Below are positions 1 through 9,477 of a stretch of DNA of 64,000 nt, in pieces. The notes below the pieces were generated by a model. It saw nothing but the letters and a program-made list of their open reading frames with translations, did no database searches and was not told the DNA's origin. The stretch is from Gordonia amarae NBRC 15530 (GTDB lineage: Bacteria > Actinomycetota > Actinomycetes > Mycobacteriales > Mycobacteriaceae). The stretch spans positions 1-64,000 of the forward strand of contig NZ_BAED01000062.1 of assembly GCF_000241345.1 (NCBI RefSeq), read 5' to 3'. Position 1 is the first letter of the stretch, and the number at the start of each line of letters is the position of its first letter. Made by a program: the position numbers and the translations under genes.

Positions 1-377
1 GCCTGCGGGGCCGGGCGGCCCGCATCTACGGGTGCCGCCGGAGCGCTCGCCGCGGCGGCCGGGGCCGGCGCAGGTGCGGCCGGCTTGGGCGCGCCGGGAC
101 GCGGGCCCACGGGTGCGGGCTTCTGGGCTGCCGCCGGCGTGGCCGACGGGCGCGGTGCACCGGGCTTGGGTGCGCCGGTAGGCCGGGGCTTGGACGCACC
201 TGTGTCCTTGCCTCCGGCCTGGGGGAATGATTCGCGAAGTCGCCGGGCCACCGGGGCCTCGACGGTCGACGACGCGGATTTGACGAATTCGCCCTGCTCC
301 TTGAGACGTTCGAGCACCTGTTTGCTCGTCACGCCGAGTTCTTTGGCCAATTCGTGCACGCGGGCCTTGCCTGCCAC
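1..377 (-). CDS. infB: Translation initiation factor IF-2, N-terminal part (partial)
   Basis: IF-2 brings initiator tRNA to the 30S subunit as a GTPase; only the first 125 codons lie in the window and the gene runs off the left edge. The reading starts at a GTG at 377 ([15 protein letters not shown]...), preceded on the minus strand by GAGGAG at a good spacing. Residues 1-50 match the small IF2_N helical domain ([15 protein letters not shown]). The rest is a Pro/Ala/Gly/Lys-rich linker, as in other actinobacterial IF-2 proteins. The GTPase domains are outside the window. It lies 80 bases downstream of ylxR on the same strand, in the conserved rimP-nusA-ylxR-infB order. Confidence 0.93.
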   Translation of the reverse strand, partial: MAGKARVHELAKELGVTSKQVLERLKEQGEFVKSASSTVEAPVARRLRESFPQAGGKDTGASKPRPTGAPKPGAPRPSATPAAAQKPAPVGPRPGAPKPAAPAPAPAAAASAPAAPVDAGRPAPQ

Positions 378-457
378 TGCTCTCCTCACTTGGAGGTCGA
401 GCGGCCTGCCCGCTACGACCTCGTGGTTACGTCCGATACGTGCTCATCGTGGGAACT

Positions 458-808
458 TCACGGTGTGCTCATGTCTTCTGCTGCCTGTCTTTGATCGTTG
501 ATCTCCCCGACCAGCTCGGAGAGATCACTGTGGGTCACGGTCAGACCGTGGACCCGTAATGCCGGCCCGAAGGCCTTGCGGCGCACCGCACGGGAGAGAC
601 ACTCCTCACGTGGGTGCAACCAGGCGCCTCGCCCCGGCATAGCTCGTGTGACATCCACAACCACCACCGTCCTGCCGGGACCCTCACCGGACTCCGTGTG
701 TAGGGAATCGGTACGGGCCACCAACCGGACGAGCGCTGTTGCGCTGTCTCGCCGCCGACATCCGATGCACGTCCGTATCGGCGCCTCGGATAGCGTTCGA
801 TGAACCAT
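458..808 (-). CDS. ylxR: YlxR family RNA-binding protein
   Basis: A 116-residue basic protein of the YlxR (DUF448) family, a small RNA-binding protein nearly always encoded between nusA and infB. In B. subtilis the family has been linked to RNase P modulation (RnpM), which is family knowledge and not shown here. The family signature RTCIGCRRR lies at residues 12-20, followed by a conserved GRGAWLHP segment near residue 60 and a basic helix (RAVRRKAF). The start is the ATG at 808. The gene sits 83 bases after nusA with the same orientation, so co-transcription with nusA and infB is likely. Confidence 0.92.
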   Translation of the reverse strand: MVHRTLSEAPIRTCIGCRRRDSATALVRLVARTDSLHTESGEGPGRTVVVVDVTRAMPGRGAWLHPREECLSRAVRRKAFGPALRVHGLTVTHSDLSELVGEINDQRQAAEDMSTP

Positions 809-891
809 CGGTCAGTCTAGCGCGCCGAGGGCCGATCGGGAGAATCGGCCCACAATCAGCGGTGTTGATCCGGTCACGTCGGCCCGAACCA

Positions 892-1899
892 TCACTCGTC
901 TCCGGGATCGGCGGGGTCTGCGTCGGACCGGATGTCGATCCGCCACCCGGTCAGCCGCGCCGCCAGCCGGGCGTTCTGGCCTTCCTTGCCGATCGCCAGG
1001 GACAGCTGGTAGTCGGGCACCACCACACGCGCCGCTTTGAGGGCCAGATCGATGACCGACACCGACACAACCTTCGCCGGCGACAGCGCATTCCCGACGA
1101 AGACGGCCGGGTCGTCGTCGAAGTCGATGATGTCGATCTTCTCGCCGCCAAGCTCACTCATCACGTTGCGCACCCGCTGGCCCATCGGGCCGATGCAGGC
1201 GCCCTTGGCGTTCAGGCCGCCGACCTTGGTGTGGACGGCGATCTTGGAACGGTGGCCCGCCTCGCGCGCGACGGCCACGATCTCCACCGAGCCGTCCTCG
1301 ATCTCGGGCACCTCCAGCGCGAACAGCTTGCGCACCAGGTTGGGATGGGTGCGCGACAGCGTGATCTGGGTGCCACGCGCCCCGCGGGTGACGCCGACGA
1401 CATAGCACTTGACGCGATCGCCGTGCTTGAGTTCCTCACCCGGGACTTGTTCGGCCTTGGGGATCACGCCCTCGACGGGATTGGCGTCGCTGCCGATGGC
1501 CACGACGATCATCTCGCGGGCGTTCGCCCGCGCGTCGGCCTGCACCACGCCGCCGACGATCTCACCCTCATGGGTGGCGAAGTCACCGAACGTCTTCTCG
1601 CTCTCGGCATCACGCAGCCGCTGCAGGATCACCTGACGGGCGGTGGTCGCGGCGATCCGGCCGAAGTCGTCGGGAGTGTCGTCCCACTCCTCCGAGGCCT
1701 CGCCGTTCGGGCCGTACTCGTGCGCCATCACCCGGACCTCACCCGACTTGCGGTTGATGTCGATGCGGGCGTGCTGGGCCGGGTGGGCGGTGTGCTTGTA
1801 CGCGGTCAGCAAGGCGGTCTCGATCGTCTCGATGACAGTGTCGATCGGGATGCCTTTGTCGGCCTCGATCATGCGCAGTGCGCTGATGTCGATATGCAT
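892..1899 (-). CDS. nusA: Transcription termination/antitermination protein NusA
   Basis: NusA binds RNA polymerase and nascent RNA to tune pausing, Rho-independent termination and antitermination. The 335-residue product has the N-terminal RNAP-binding domain (residues 1-120), an S1 domain (about 125-195) and two KH domains (about 200-330; [10 protein letters not shown] and [14 protein letters not shown]). It ends with the acidic tail [10 protein letters not shown], as usual for the short actinobacterial form without the AR repeats. I chose the ATG at 1899 ([12 protein letters not shown]), because it aligns with mycobacterial NusA and has AGGAG nine bases upstream; an ATG at 1917 would add six residues. 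It is downstream of rimP. Confidence 0.96.
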   Translation of the reverse strand: MHIDISALRMIEADKGIPIDTVIETIETALLTAYKHTAHPAQHARIDINRKSGEVRVMAHEYGPNGEASEEWDDTPDDFGRIAATTARQVILQRLRDAESEKTFGDFATHEGEIVGGVVQADARANAREMIVVAIGSDANPVEGVIPKAEQVPGEELKHGDRVKCYVVGVTRGARGTQITLSRTHPNLVRKLFALEVPEIEDGSVEIVAVAREAGHRSKIAVHTKVGGLNAKGACIGPMGQRVRNVMSELGGEKIDIIDFDDDPAVFVGNALSPAKVVSVSVIDLALKAARVVVPDYQLSLAIGKEGQNARLAARLTGWRIDIRSDADPADPGDE

Positions 1900-1944
1900 G
1901 GGCTGGCTCCTATTCACTTGTGAGGCTGGCGGAAGGAAGGGAAG

Positions 1945-2535
1945 TCATGCGCGCTCCTGACGACGCTGCTCGATCTCCTGCTCGTCGAGGCCGCAGAGTT
2001 CGAGCTCGGTGACCGACGGCCGGGAGAAATCGACCTGGACGACCGCCTTCGCGATCGAGGCGAGGGCGACGGCGCGGCTGGTGATGCGGCCCCGCGCGTT
2101 GACCACGAGCGTCACCGAGTCCTCGGTCAGCTCTCCGACGCGGCCGGTGATCGACGGAGTGTCGGCGTCGGACAGCTCGACGGTGACCTTGCGGCCCCGG
2201 GCTCTGCGCCAGTGCCGCGGCGCGGTCAGCGGCCGGTCGACGCCGGGTGAGGTCACCTCGAGGTGGTACGGGTCGGCGGGGACGTCCGGATCTGCGTCGA
2301 GAAGTCCGGAGATGTCGCGGCTGATGGTCGCGATCTCGTCGAGGTCGTTGGCGCCGTCACGATCAACGACGACCTTGATCTCACGCCGGACGCCCGCGAC
2401 GGCCGCGGGCTGTGCGGCGGAGTCCGGCCAGTGGACGATGACCTCGTCGAGGTCGTAGCCGTGGCCGGTCACGACCGGTTCGACGAGTGTGGTGATGTGC
2501 GAGGTCAGTTTCCGTGAGGCTGAGGTGGACTGCAC
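1945..2535 (-). CDS. rimP: Ribosome maturation factor RimP
   Basis: RimP assists late assembly of the 30S subunit. The 196-residue product shows the N-terminal alpha/beta domain (VEPVVTGHGYDLDEV, residues about 19-33), the family motif LEVTSPGVDRPL near residue 95, and a C-terminal SH3-like barrel. The GTG at 2535 is preferred: it gives a normal family length and has GAGGAG about ten bases upstream. Longer upstream readings add a low-complexity segment not typical of the family. The gene heads the rimP-nusA-ylxR-infB cluster, with 45 bases to nusA. It is divergent from the exported-protein gene at 2697, and the 161 bases between hold both promoters; I could not assign their -10/-35 elements. 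Confidence 0.94.
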   Translation of the reverse strand: MQSTSASRKLTSHITTLVEPVVTGHGYDLDEVIVHWPDSAAQPAAVAGVRREIKVVVDRDGANDLDEIATISRDISGLLDADPDVPADPYHLEVTSPGVDRPLTAPRHWRRARGRKVTVELSDADTPSITGRVGELTEDSVTLVVNARGRITSRAVALASIAKAVVQVDFSRPSVTELELCGLDEQEIEQRRQERA

Positions 2536-2696
2536 GACGGTCGAACTCCTCGTCTTCAGTTGTAGGTGACGGTGTCGGCCTGCCGGGCCGTGACATACGC
2601 TGACCCGGCTGCCGCTATGGGCAGTCGGGCGAACAGCAATGATAGCAACCGCGCACCGCAAAACCCATCCGCCGAGTTGCTGGCATCATGTGACGC

Positions 2697-3287
2697 GTGC
2701 CCATCCTCCCGATGCCCGATGTGAGCGCGCGTGCCGCCGGCGCGCCACCCCGGTCCGAGTCCACCGCCGGTCTCGTGTTGTCACCGCTCAAGCTGTCACG
2801 CCGGTCGGCGATCCGCGGTGCGCTGGCCGCGTCGGCGATCGCCGCCACCGCCGGATCGGTGGCCGCCTGCGACAGCGGGCCGTCGGCGGAGCAACTGACG
2901 GCCGAGGCGCTGCTGCCACTGGCCGACGCCGCGCACGCCGACGCCGCCACGGCGCTGGCACTGAGCGTCACCGACACCGATTACGCGGCCGCGTTGAAGA
3001 TCGTCGCCGACCAGCGCACGGAACACGCCACGGCGCTCACCGAGGAGATCACCCGGATGCACCAGGACACGGCGAAACAGATCGTCACCACTCCCGCGAA
3101 AGAGACCGGCGAGACGGGAGGTTCCGGCGGGACCGGCATCACCGTCGACGACTTCCGCACCCGGCTCACCGCGTCGGGGCGGGCGGCCGGGAAGGTCGCG
3201 GTCGGCGAGGACGGCTACGTCGCCGGGCTCGCCGGCGCCGTCAGCGCGTCGGTGGCCTCGATCGTCGAGGTGGCGCTGGCCGAATGA
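2697..3287 (+). CDS. Twin-arginine exported lipoprotein of unknown function (Rv2843-like position)
   Basis: A 196-residue alanine-rich protein. Residues 34-58 look like a Tat signal (SRRSAIRGALAASA) ending in a lipobox, VAAC, so it is probably a lipoprotein on the outer face of the membrane. The mature part is helical (AEALLPLADAAHADAATALAL), with a Gly/Thr-rich break near residue 135. The downstream gene overlaps by four bases (ATGA) and encodes a DUF4439 ferritin-like protein, so the two are translationally coupled and probably act together. The same pair sits between rimP and proS in mycobacteria. The start is GTG at 2697; an in-frame ATG at 2712 is possible. I assign no function. Confidence 0.8.
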   Translation: MPILPMPDVSARAAGAPPRSESTAGLVLSPLKLSRRSAIRGALAASAIAATAGSVAACDSGPSAEQLTAEALLPLADAAHADAATALALSVTDTDYAAALKIVADQRTEHATALTEEITRMHQDTAKQIVTTPAKETGETGGSGGTGITVDDFRTRLTASGRAAGKVAVGEDGYVAGLAGAVSASVASIVEVALAE

Positions 3288-3715
3288 GTGAGACAACCGA
3301 TGCACTGAAGGTGGTCGTCGCCTCCGAGCACGCCGCCCTGTTCACCTACGGCGTGATCACCGCGTTCACCACGTCCACCCGCCGCAAGACCGTCGACGAG
3401 TTCACCGCCGCCCATCGCGCAGCCCGCGACACCGCCGCTGAGGCGATGCGGTCGGCCGGGGCCACCCCGCCCGATCAGGAGCCCGGCTACGTGTTGCCTG
3501 TCAAGGTCACCGACCCGGTGTCCGCAGCGAAGGTCGCGCTCGCCGCCGAAACGGATTCGGCGGTCGCCTACCGGTCACTGCTGGAGAAGGCCGGCAGCCC
3601 CGCTGTCCGGCAGATCGGCCTCGACGGGCTCACCGCATGCGCGTCGCGGGCCGCTCAGTGGCGCGCCGCGCTCAAACAGTCGCCGTACACGGTCGCACTG
3701 CCCGGTTCCCGCTGA
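3284..3715 (+). CDS. DUF4439 ferritin-like protein
   Basis: A 143-residue all-helical protein that matches the DUF4439 group of ferritin-like four-helix bundles (ASEHAALFTYGVI near residue 13, AAETDSAVAYRSLL near residue 90). The Glu and His residues EH (14-15) and E in AAETD are compatible with a metal site, but I cannot confirm that metal is bound. No signal peptide is visible, so it is probably cytoplasmic even though its partner upstream looks exported. The ATG at 3284 overlaps the upstream stop (ATGA). The function is unknown; Rv2844 occupies the same place in M. tuberculosis. Confidence 0.8.
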   Translation: MSETTDALKVVVASEHAALFTYGVITAFTTSTRRKTVDEFTAAHRAARDTAAEAMRSAGATPPDQEPGYVLPVKVTDPVSAAKVALAAETDSAVAYRSLLEKAGSPAVRQIGLDGLTACASRAAQWRAALKQSPYTVALPGSR

Positions 3716-3736
3716 CTGTCGGCTCTCCGGGGGCTC

Positions 3737-3985
3737 TCAGATCTCGCGGCGCGGGCGGCCCCTGCGCCGGATCGGTGCCGCCTCCCGCGGTGACCGTCCG
3801 GCGTCGTCGAGCGCGCGGCGCAGCAGCACCTCGATCTGCGCGTTGACGCTGCGCAGATCGTCGGCCGCCCACTTGGCGAGGGCCTCGTAGACGGCCGGGT
3901 CGATCCGCAGGGCGATCGATTTGCGGGGCGAGGGACGCCCCGCGCCCCGCGCCTCTTCGCCCGCATCTGTGCTGCCCGTGGCCAT
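3737..3985 (-). CDS. Ribbon-helix-helix DNA-binding protein next to SPFH gene
   Basis: An 82-residue protein with a clear ribbon-helix-helix fold of the Arc/CopG/HicB-antitoxin kind: a beta strand KSIALRID (residues 22-29), then two helices ([11 protein letters not shown] and [14 protein letters not shown]). It has basic, disordered ends, and the C terminus is Arg-rich. Its ATG shares one base with the stop of the SPFH gene (TGATG), so the two are co-translated. The likely role is repressor of its own operon. The tandem palindromes at 4926-4959 in front of the operon are the obvious operator candidates (inference). I see no toxin-like partner, so calling this a toxin-antitoxin pair would be unsupported. 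Confidence 0.85.
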   Translation of the reverse strand: MATGSTDAGEEARGAGRPSPRKSIALRIDPAVYEALAKWAADDLRSVNAQIEVLLRRALDDAGRSPREAAPIRRRGRPRREI

Positions 3986-4911
3986 CAGGAATACAGGCTG
4001 CCGGTGTTCACCACCGGCGTCGCACGATTGTCACCGCAGAGGACCACCAGCAGGTTCGACACCATCGCGGCGCGACGCTCGTCGTCGAGCACCACGACGT
4101 CCTCGGCCTCAAGCCGGGCCAGGGCGCTCTGCACGAGCCCGACGGCGCCGTCCACGATCTTCTCCCGGGCCGCGAGCAGCGCCGACGCCTGCTGGCGCTG
4201 CAGCATCGCCTGCGCGATCTCGGGGGCGTAGGCCAGCGAGGAGATGCGGGTTTCGAGGATCTCCAGTCCGGCAAGGGAGGCGCGGTCGGCGACCTGATCG
4301 GCCAGTTCCGCGGCCACCTGGTCGGTCGAGCCGCGCAGGGACGTGGTGCCGTGACTGGCGTCCTCGTCGTACGGGTGGCTGGTGGTGACCTGCCGCAGTG
4401 CGGATTCGGCCTGGGTTCCGACGAACTCCTCGTAGTCCTCGACACCGAATGTCGCCTTGGCGGTGTCGGCGACCTGCCACACGATGATCGCGGCCACATG
4501 GACGGGATTACCGACGGCGTCGTTGACCTTCAGTTCGGCGGTCTCGAAGTTGCGCACCCGTGCCGACACCTTCCGGCGGGTGGTCAGCGGCGGCACCAGC
4601 CCGAGGCCCGGCTGCCGCACCGTGCCCACGTAGCGCCCGAACAGCTGCACCACGTAGGTGTGTCCGGGTGCGACGACGATGATGGTCGAGGCTCCGACCA
4701 CGGCGGCGATCAGCAGGAGCACGGCCGGTACCGCGAGCACGGGCAGCTGCTGCGCCACGGCGAGTGCGATACAGCCCGCGGCGAGGCCGATCGCCACGAC
4801 CGCTGCGGCGATGACCCCGATCGCCGCCGGCGTTCCGCGATACCAGCACGGCCGCTCGGACACCTCGACCTGCGCTCCCTCGCGCCCGACCGGTACGGTT
4901 TCGACGTTCAT
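3985..4911 (-). CDS. SPFH/Band 7 domain membrane protein
   Basis: A 308-residue SPFH (stomatin/prohibitin/flotillin) protein. Two hydrophobic segments (about residues 30-52 and 57-80) anchor it, followed by the SPFH domain ([20 protein letters not shown] near 80-100, then a [19 protein letters not shown] region). A helical, oligomer-forming tail follows ([21 protein letters not shown]). Such proteins scaffold membrane microdomains or control membrane proteases. The ATG at 4911 has AGGAGG eight bases upstream, but that site lies inside the downstream arm of the 21-bp stem at 4917-4968, so initiation could be blocked by the mRNA hairpin. The ribbon-helix-helix gene follows with a one-base overlap. 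Confidence 0.9.
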   Translation of the reverse strand: MNVETVPVGREGAQVEVSERPCWYRGTPAAIGVIAAAVVAIGLAAGCIALAVAQQLPVLAVPAVLLLIAAVVGASTIIVVAPGHTYVVQLFGRYVGTVRQPGLGLVPPLTTRRKVSARVRNFETAELKVNDAVGNPVHVAAIIVWQVADTAKATFGVEDYEEFVGTQAESALRQVTTSHPYDEDASHGTTSLRGSTDQVAAELADQVADRASLAGLEILETRISSLAYAPEIAQAMLQRQQASALLAAREKIVDGAVGLVQSALARLEAEDVVVLDDERRAAMVSNLLVVLCGDNRATPVVNTGSLYS

Positions 4912-4916
4912 GACGA

Positions 4917-4968
4917 CAACCTCCTAAAGTGATATCAGTTTTTAAAGTGATATCACTTTAGGAGGTTG
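4917..4968. promoter_or_regulatory. 52-bp inverted repeat with tandem 16-bp palindromes, holding the SPFH gene's ribosome-binding site
   Basis: Perfect 21-bp arms at 4917-4937 and 4948-4968, separated by 10 bases. Nested inside are two tandem palindromes: 4944-4959 (AAAGTGATATCACTTT, perfect) and 4926-4941 (same sequence with one change, 15 of 16), with centres 18 bp apart. The stem includes the AGGAGG of the SPFH gene (complement of 4920-4925) paired with a CCTCCT in the other arm. It can therefore work as a DNA operator for the ribbon-helix-helix protein, as an RNA hairpin masking the ribosome-binding site, or both. The structure is seen directly; the function is inferred. Confidence 0.85.
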
Positions 4969-4996
4969 CTCGTCCAGTCCCCTGGCCGTCCGGGTC

Positions 4997-6739
4997 CTAT
5001 CCGCGGACGATCGCCGCGATCGCCGCGGCGGCACCCTCGACCGGGATCTCCCGGGCCTCACCGGTGAACCGGTCGCGGACCTCGACGACCCCGCCCGCGA
5101 AGCCGCGCCCCACCACCATGGTGGTCGGAACGCCGAGCAGTTCGGCGTCCTTGAACTTGACGCCCGGCGACGCCTTGCGGTCGTCGAGCACCACCGACAA
5201 CGCCTGCGCGTCCAGTTCGGCGGCAAGCGCCTCGGCACCGTCGATCGCGGCGGCATCCTTGTTGGCGATCACCACGTGCACGTCGAACGGGGTGACCTCA
5301 CGCGGCCAGCGCAGGCCCTTGTCGTCGTGGCACTGTTCGGCAATCACCGCCACCAGCCGTGACACGCCCACACCGTAGGAACCCATGGTGAGCCGGACCG
5401 GTTTGCCGCTCTCCCCCAGCACGTCCACCTCGAACGCGTTGGTGTACTTCTGGCCGAGCTGGAAGATGTGCCCGATCTCGATCCCCTTGGCCGCGGTGAG
5501 CACGCCCTTGCCGTCGGGCGACAGGTCACCCTCGCGGACCTCGGCGGCCTCGATGGTGCCGGTGGGCACGAAGTCGCGGCCCGCGACCAGGTCGACCACA
5601 TGCTTGCCCGGCTGGTCGGCACCGGTGATCCAGCGGGTGCCGTCCACCACGCGCGGATCCACCAGGTACCGAAGTCCGTTGCCTAGCAGCGCATTCGGTC
5701 CCACGTAGCCCTTGACCAGGAACGGGTTGGCGGCGAAGTCCTCCTCGGTGAGCAGTTCCACCGACGCAGGCTCCACCGCCGCCTCCAGCCGCTTCATGTC
5801 CACCTCGCGGTCACCGGGCACGCCGATGCCCACGATCTCCGGTTCAGCGCCGGGCACCTGCAGCTTCACCAGCACGTTCTTGAGGGTGTCGGCCGCGGTG
5901 ACCTCACGGTCCAGCGCAGAGTTGGCCCACGCGACGAGGGTGGCGATGGTCGGGGTGTTCTCGGTGTCGTGCACCTGAGCGGCGGGCGCGTCGTCGAACG
6001 GGAGGGGCTCGGGTGCCGGGGTCACCACCGCCTCCACGTTGGCGGCGTAGCCGGATTCCACACACCGGACGAAGGTGTCCTCACCCACCTCACTCTCGGC
6101 GAGGAACTCCTCCGACGCGCTGCCGCCCATGGCACCGGAGGTGGCCGAGACGATGACGTACTTGACGCCGAGGCGGTTGAAAATCTTCTGGTAAGCCTCG
6201 CGGTGCAGGTTGTAGGCGACCTTGAGGCCGTCGTCATCGAGGTCGAATGAGTAGGAGTCCTTCATCACGAACTCGCGGCCACGCAGGATGCCCGCGCGGG
6301 GGCGTTCCTCGTCGCGGTACTTGGTCTGGATCTGGTACAGGATCACCGGCAGATCCTTGTACGAGGAGTACTCGCCCTTGACCAGCTGACTGAACAGTTC
6401 CTCGTGGGTGGGGCCGAGCAGCATGTCGACACCCTTGCGGTCCTTGAGGCGGAACAGGTTGTCGCCGTATTCGGTCCACCGGTTGGTGGCCTCGTACGGT
6501 TCGCGCGGCAGCAGTGCCGGCAGCAGGATCTCCTGGGCGCCGATGGCGTCCATCTCCTCGCGGACAACCTGTTCGACGGCCCGCAGCACCCGCAGGCCCA
6601 GCGGCAGCCAGCTGTAGACGCCGGGCGCGGCGCGGCGGACATAGCCGGCACGCACGAGCAGTTTGTGGCTGGGCACCTCGGCGTCGGCCGGGTCATCGCG
6701 CAGGGTTCGCAGGAACAGGGTCGACATGCGTGTGATCAC
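4997..6739 (-). CDS. proS: Prolyl-tRNA synthetase (bacterial type)
   Basis: Charges tRNA-Pro in the cytoplasm. The 580-residue product has the class II catalytic core with motif 1 around [14 protein letters not shown], motif 2 around [16 protein letters not shown], and motif 3 near [12 protein letters not shown]. An inserted YbaK-type editing domain lies between motifs 2 and 3 (about residues 230-385), and the C-terminal anticodon-binding domain is at about 480-580. I chose the GTG at 6739 because it gives an N terminus ([16 protein letters not shown]) matching mycobacterial ProS as I remember it; the ATG at 6727 is the alternative. It is divergent from yaaA. Confidence 0.97.
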   Translation of the reverse strand: MITRMSTLFLRTLRDDPADAEVPSHKLLVRAGYVRRAAPGVYSWLPLGLRVLRAVEQVVREEMDAIGAQEILLPALLPREPYEATNRWTEYGDNLFRLKDRKGVDMLLGPTHEELFSQLVKGEYSSYKDLPVILYQIQTKYRDEERPRAGILRGREFVMKDSYSFDLDDDGLKVAYNLHREAYQKIFNRLGVKYVIVSATSGAMGGSASEEFLAESEVGEDTFVRCVESGYAANVEAVVTPAPEPLPFDDAPAAQVHDTENTPTIATLVAWANSALDREVTAADTLKNVLVKLQVPGAEPEIVGIGVPGDREVDMKRLEAAVEPASVELLTEEDFAANPFLVKGYVGPNALLGNGLRYLVDPRVVDGTRWITGADQPGKHVVDLVAGRDFVPTGTIEAAEVREGDLSPDGKGVLTAAKGIEIGHIFQLGQKYTNAFEVDVLGESGKPVRLTMGSYGVGVSRLVAVIAEQCHDDKGLRWPREVTPFDVHVVIANKDAAAIDGAEALAAELDAQALSVVLDDRKASPGVKFKDAELLGVPTTMVVGRGFAGGVVEVRDRFTGEAREIPVEGAAAAIAAIVRG

Positions 6740-6834
6740 AGTCAGCAAGCTTAGGGCATTGCCGCCACCTGTTTCCGGGCGTCTCACCCGGGTGAACCCT
6801 CACGTCGAATCGGTGGGCGCCGTCTCGTTATCGT

Positions 6835-7581
6835 GTGTCGGTGCGAGTGATCCTGCCTCCTTCCGAAACCAAATCCGACGGCGGTAAAGGCGCGCCCCTG
6901 GATCTGGACACCCTGGTGTTTCCCGAACTCAACCCGATTCGCAAGCAGATCGGTGAGGCGCTGGTGGCGCTGGCGGCCGATCTCGACGCGAGCTGCAAGG
7001 CCCTGGGGCTGGGCCGGACCCAGCTCGCCGAGGTCGACCGCAACGCCGAACTGTGGATCTCCCTCACGCGCCCGGCGATCGAGCGGTACACCGGCGTTCT
7101 CTACGACGCCTTCGACTACGCCTCGATGACACGGGCCACCAAGGCGAAGGTGGCCGGCCGGGTGATGATCGGGTCGGCCCTGTTCGGGGTGGTGGGTGCG
7201 GGTGACCTGATCCCGGCCTACCGGTTGTCCGGCGGGTCCAAGCTCCCCGGGATGAGAACCATCGCCGCGACGTGGAAGCCGGAGCTGTCGCACAGTCTGG
7301 ATGCAGTCGACGACTTCGTGGTGGACCTGCGTTCGGGTGTCTATCACCAACTCGGCCCGGTCCGCGGTGCGGTCACCGCCACCGTGGTCACCGAGCAGCC
7401 CGACGGTTCGCGCAGCGTGGTCAGCCATTTCAACAAGCACCACAAGGGCCTGATCGCCCGTGAACTGGTCCGCACCCGGCGCACCGTCCGGGACATCAAT
7501 GCCCTGGCCGCGGTCCTCTCCGACGCGGGTCAGCGCATCGAGATCGACGGCCCCGACCGGATCGTCGTCGTGACCGACTGA
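6835..7581 (+). CDS. yaaA: YaaA family peroxide stress protein
   Basis: A 248-residue cytoplasmic protein of the YaaA (DUF328/UPF0246) family, which in E. coli lowers intracellular free iron during peroxide stress and binds DNA. The N-terminal signature VILPPSETKSDGGKG and the central RYTGVLYDAFDY and GALFGVV-like (SALFGVVGAGDLIPAYRL) motifs are present. The C-terminal motif VSHFNKHHKGLIARELV is also intact. The start is GTG at 6835. It is divergent from proS and converges on efpA, with 13 bases between stops; no terminator hairpin is visible there. Confidence 0.9.
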   Translation: MSVRVILPPSETKSDGGKGAPLDLDTLVFPELNPIRKQIGEALVALAADLDASCKALGLGRTQLAEVDRNAELWISLTRPAIERYTGVLYDAFDYASMTRATKAKVAGRVMIGSALFGVVGAGDLIPAYRLSGGSKLPGMRTIAATWKPELSHSLDAVDDFVVDLRSGVYHQLGPVRGAVTATVVTEQPDGSRSVVSHFNKHHKGLIARELVRTRRTVRDINALAAVLSDAGQRIEIDGPDRIVVVTD

Positions 7582-7594
7582 CCCCGGCCGCCGG

Positions 7595-9310
7595 TCAGCG
7601 GCTGTGTCGGTTGCGGGTGGACATGAAGATGCGCCCGGTCTCGGCGACGCCGAGCCGCTCGTCGTCCTCATCCTCGAAGGGCCCGCCGTCCGGTGCGGGC
7701 AGCGACCACTCGTTCGGCGTCCGCGGCCGCGGTCCGTCGGGGCGGACCGGGATCGGTTCCGTCGGCGGATCGTCCGGCCGGTAGCCCCTTCGTGGGGCAG
7801 GCTTTTGCGATGAGGGGCCGTTCGCCGCCGGCACGGGACGGGCCTCCGGTTCCTCGCCGTCGACACCGGCATCGGCGGCCTGCTGAGCGGCCTGGCCCTC
7901 GGCGACCTCCTCGGGGGTGAACCGCATGAACATCACGACGCAGGCGGCCAGGACCGCGAGCGCCGCACAACTGGCGAACGCGAGGCCGTAGCCGTCGGCC
8001 TGGGCCGCGAGCTGCCTGGCGTTCATCGTCTCGACGGGTGCGGTGGTGCCGCCCTTGGAGAGTGCCCGGGAGGTGACCGCCGCGCCGACGGCCACCAGAC
8101 CGACGGCGCCGCCGAGTTGCTGGGCGACCTGCGCGATGGCGGTGAGCGGACCGATCTCGTTGGGTCCCACGCCCGCGACCACCGACAGCGTCAGCGGGAT
8201 CACCGCCAGACCCACACCGAAGCCGATGACCACCACAGGCATCCCGATGCCCGGGAAGTACGACGGTGCGTCGGTGGCGATGGACCAGGCATACATGCAG
8301 CCCGCGGCGATCACGGCACCGCCGGCCAGGACGAGCCAGCGCGGCTGCACCATCAGCGAGAGCTTGGACGCGATCGCGGCCGCGACGCCCAGACCGAACG
8401 CGAACGGGACCACCGCCATGCCGCTCTGCAGCGGCGTGTACTTGAGGATGCCCTGCAGGTACAGCGAGATGAACACCGCCATACACATCATGATCATGCT
8501 CGACAACAGGATCGCGATCAGCGCGGCCACCCGGTTCGAGTTGTCGAACAGGGTGAACGGCAGGATCGGGTTGCGGGCGCGGCGCTCGACCACCACAAAA
8601 GCGATAAGGGCGAGCGTTCCGACGATAAACGACCCGACGACGATCGGCCGCACCCAGCCCTGTGGTCCCTCGTTGACGGCGAGCACCAGCAACGTACAGC
8701 CGAGGGTGCCGAGCACCGCGCCGGGAACGTCGAGCGAGAGCCGCTCGCCCTGCGATTCGGCCAGCGCCCACAGCGCGCCGACGCCGACCACCAGGCCGAT
8801 GGGCACGTTGATCAGGAAGACCAGCCGCCACGACAGCTCGGTGAGCACGCCACCGAGGATCAGACCGGCGACCGAGCCGATGCCGGTCATCGCCGCGTAA
8901 ATGGCGAATGCCTGGCTGCGGGGTTTACCGGGCGCGAATGTGGTGGCGACCAGCGCCATCGCCGTCGGCGCGGCCACCGCAGCCGAGGCACCCTGCAGCG
9001 CGCGGCCGACAATCAGCATCGCCTCACCCTGCGCGAGTCCGCACAGCAGCGAGGTAGCCGTGAACGCGAGAACACCGATGACGAACATGCGCCGGCGGCC
9101 GAAGGTGTCGCCGAGCCGGCCGCCGAGGAGCATCAGGCCACCGAAGGCGAGAACATAGCTGCTGATGATCCAGTTGGCGTTGGATTCGCTGAGCGAGAGG
9201 GCGTCGCGCATCTTGGGCAATGCCAGCGCAGCGACAGTGCCGTCGAGCACCATCAGCAGCTGCATCCCGCTCAGCACGAAGATGGCGGGTCCGAGAACCT
9301 TATGCTGCAT
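7595..9310 (-). CDS. efpA: Drug:H+ antiporter of the DHA2 family, EfpA-like
   Basis: A 571-residue major-facilitator efflux pump with 14 predicted membrane segments. It carries the DHA signature loop GGRLGDTFGRRRMF (about residues 63-76) and the motif C-like IGSVAGLILGGVL near 150. The cytoplasmic C-terminal tail (about 480-571) is long, Pro/Asp-rich and likely unstructured. EfpA occupies the place between proS and cysG in M. tuberculosis, where it is linked to drug and lipid export. The start is ATG at 9310. Upstream, at 9368-9381, an imperfect inverted repeat (TTACCGCTCAGTAA) could be a TetR-type operator, but no regulator gene is adjacent. Confidence 0.92.
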   Translation of the reverse strand: MQHKVLGPAIFVLSGMQLLMVLDGTVAALALPKMRDALSLSESNANWIISSYVLAFGGLMLLGGRLGDTFGRRRMFVIGVLAFTATSLLCGLAQGEAMLIVGRALQGASAAVAAPTAMALVATTFAPGKPRSQAFAIYAAMTGIGSVAGLILGGVLTELSWRLVFLINVPIGLVVGVGALWALAESQGERLSLDVPGAVLGTLGCTLLVLAVNEGPQGWVRPIVVGSFIVGTLALIAFVVVERRARNPILPFTLFDNSNRVAALIAILLSSMIMMCMAVFISLYLQGILKYTPLQSGMAVVPFAFGLGVAAAIASKLSLMVQPRWLVLAGGAVIAAGCMYAWSIATDAPSYFPGIGMPVVVIGFGVGLAVIPLTLSVVAGVGPNEIGPLTAIAQVAQQLGGAVGLVAVGAAVTSRALSKGGTTAPVETMNARQLAAQADGYGLAFASCAALAVLAACVVMFMRFTPEEVAEGQAAQQAADAGVDGEEPEARPVPAANGPSSQKPAPRRGYRPDDPPTEPIPVRPDGPRPRTPNEWSLPAPDGGPFEDEDDERLGVAETGRIFMSTRNRHSR

Positions 9311-9423
9311 CGGTGGGACCTCGCATCGTCGAGTAGGGCTTCCCGGATGTGGCCATGGGCATCGACGTTACCGCTCAGTAAGGTTCAGATGCCAATTTCT
9401 GGCGATATATGACAGCACGACAC

Positions 9424-9458
9424 GACGATGCCGGCGACCCGTCGGTCACCGGCATCGT
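9424..9458. terminator. Hairpin, possible terminator of the small secreted-protein gene
   Basis: Arms ACGATGCCGG (9424-9433) and CCGGCATCGT (9449-9458) pair perfectly over 10 bp, and the loop can extend the stem with CGAC/GTCG. It starts 19 bases after the stop of the gene at 9478-9753, which reads leftward. There is no T-tract, which is usual for actinobacterial terminators of this kind. Confidence 0.55.
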
Positions 9459-9477
9459 AGCCCGGTATACGGGACTT

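Noticed and set aside
739..1923. A 394-codon open frame on the plus strand
   Set aside because: It is the mirror of nusA and ylxR; high G+C DNA gives long antisense frames, and its protein is low-complexity.
3737..4911. The SPFH and ribbon-helix-helix genes as a toxin-antitoxin pair
   Set aside because: The SPFH protein has a normal scaffold-type sequence and no toxin domain is seen.
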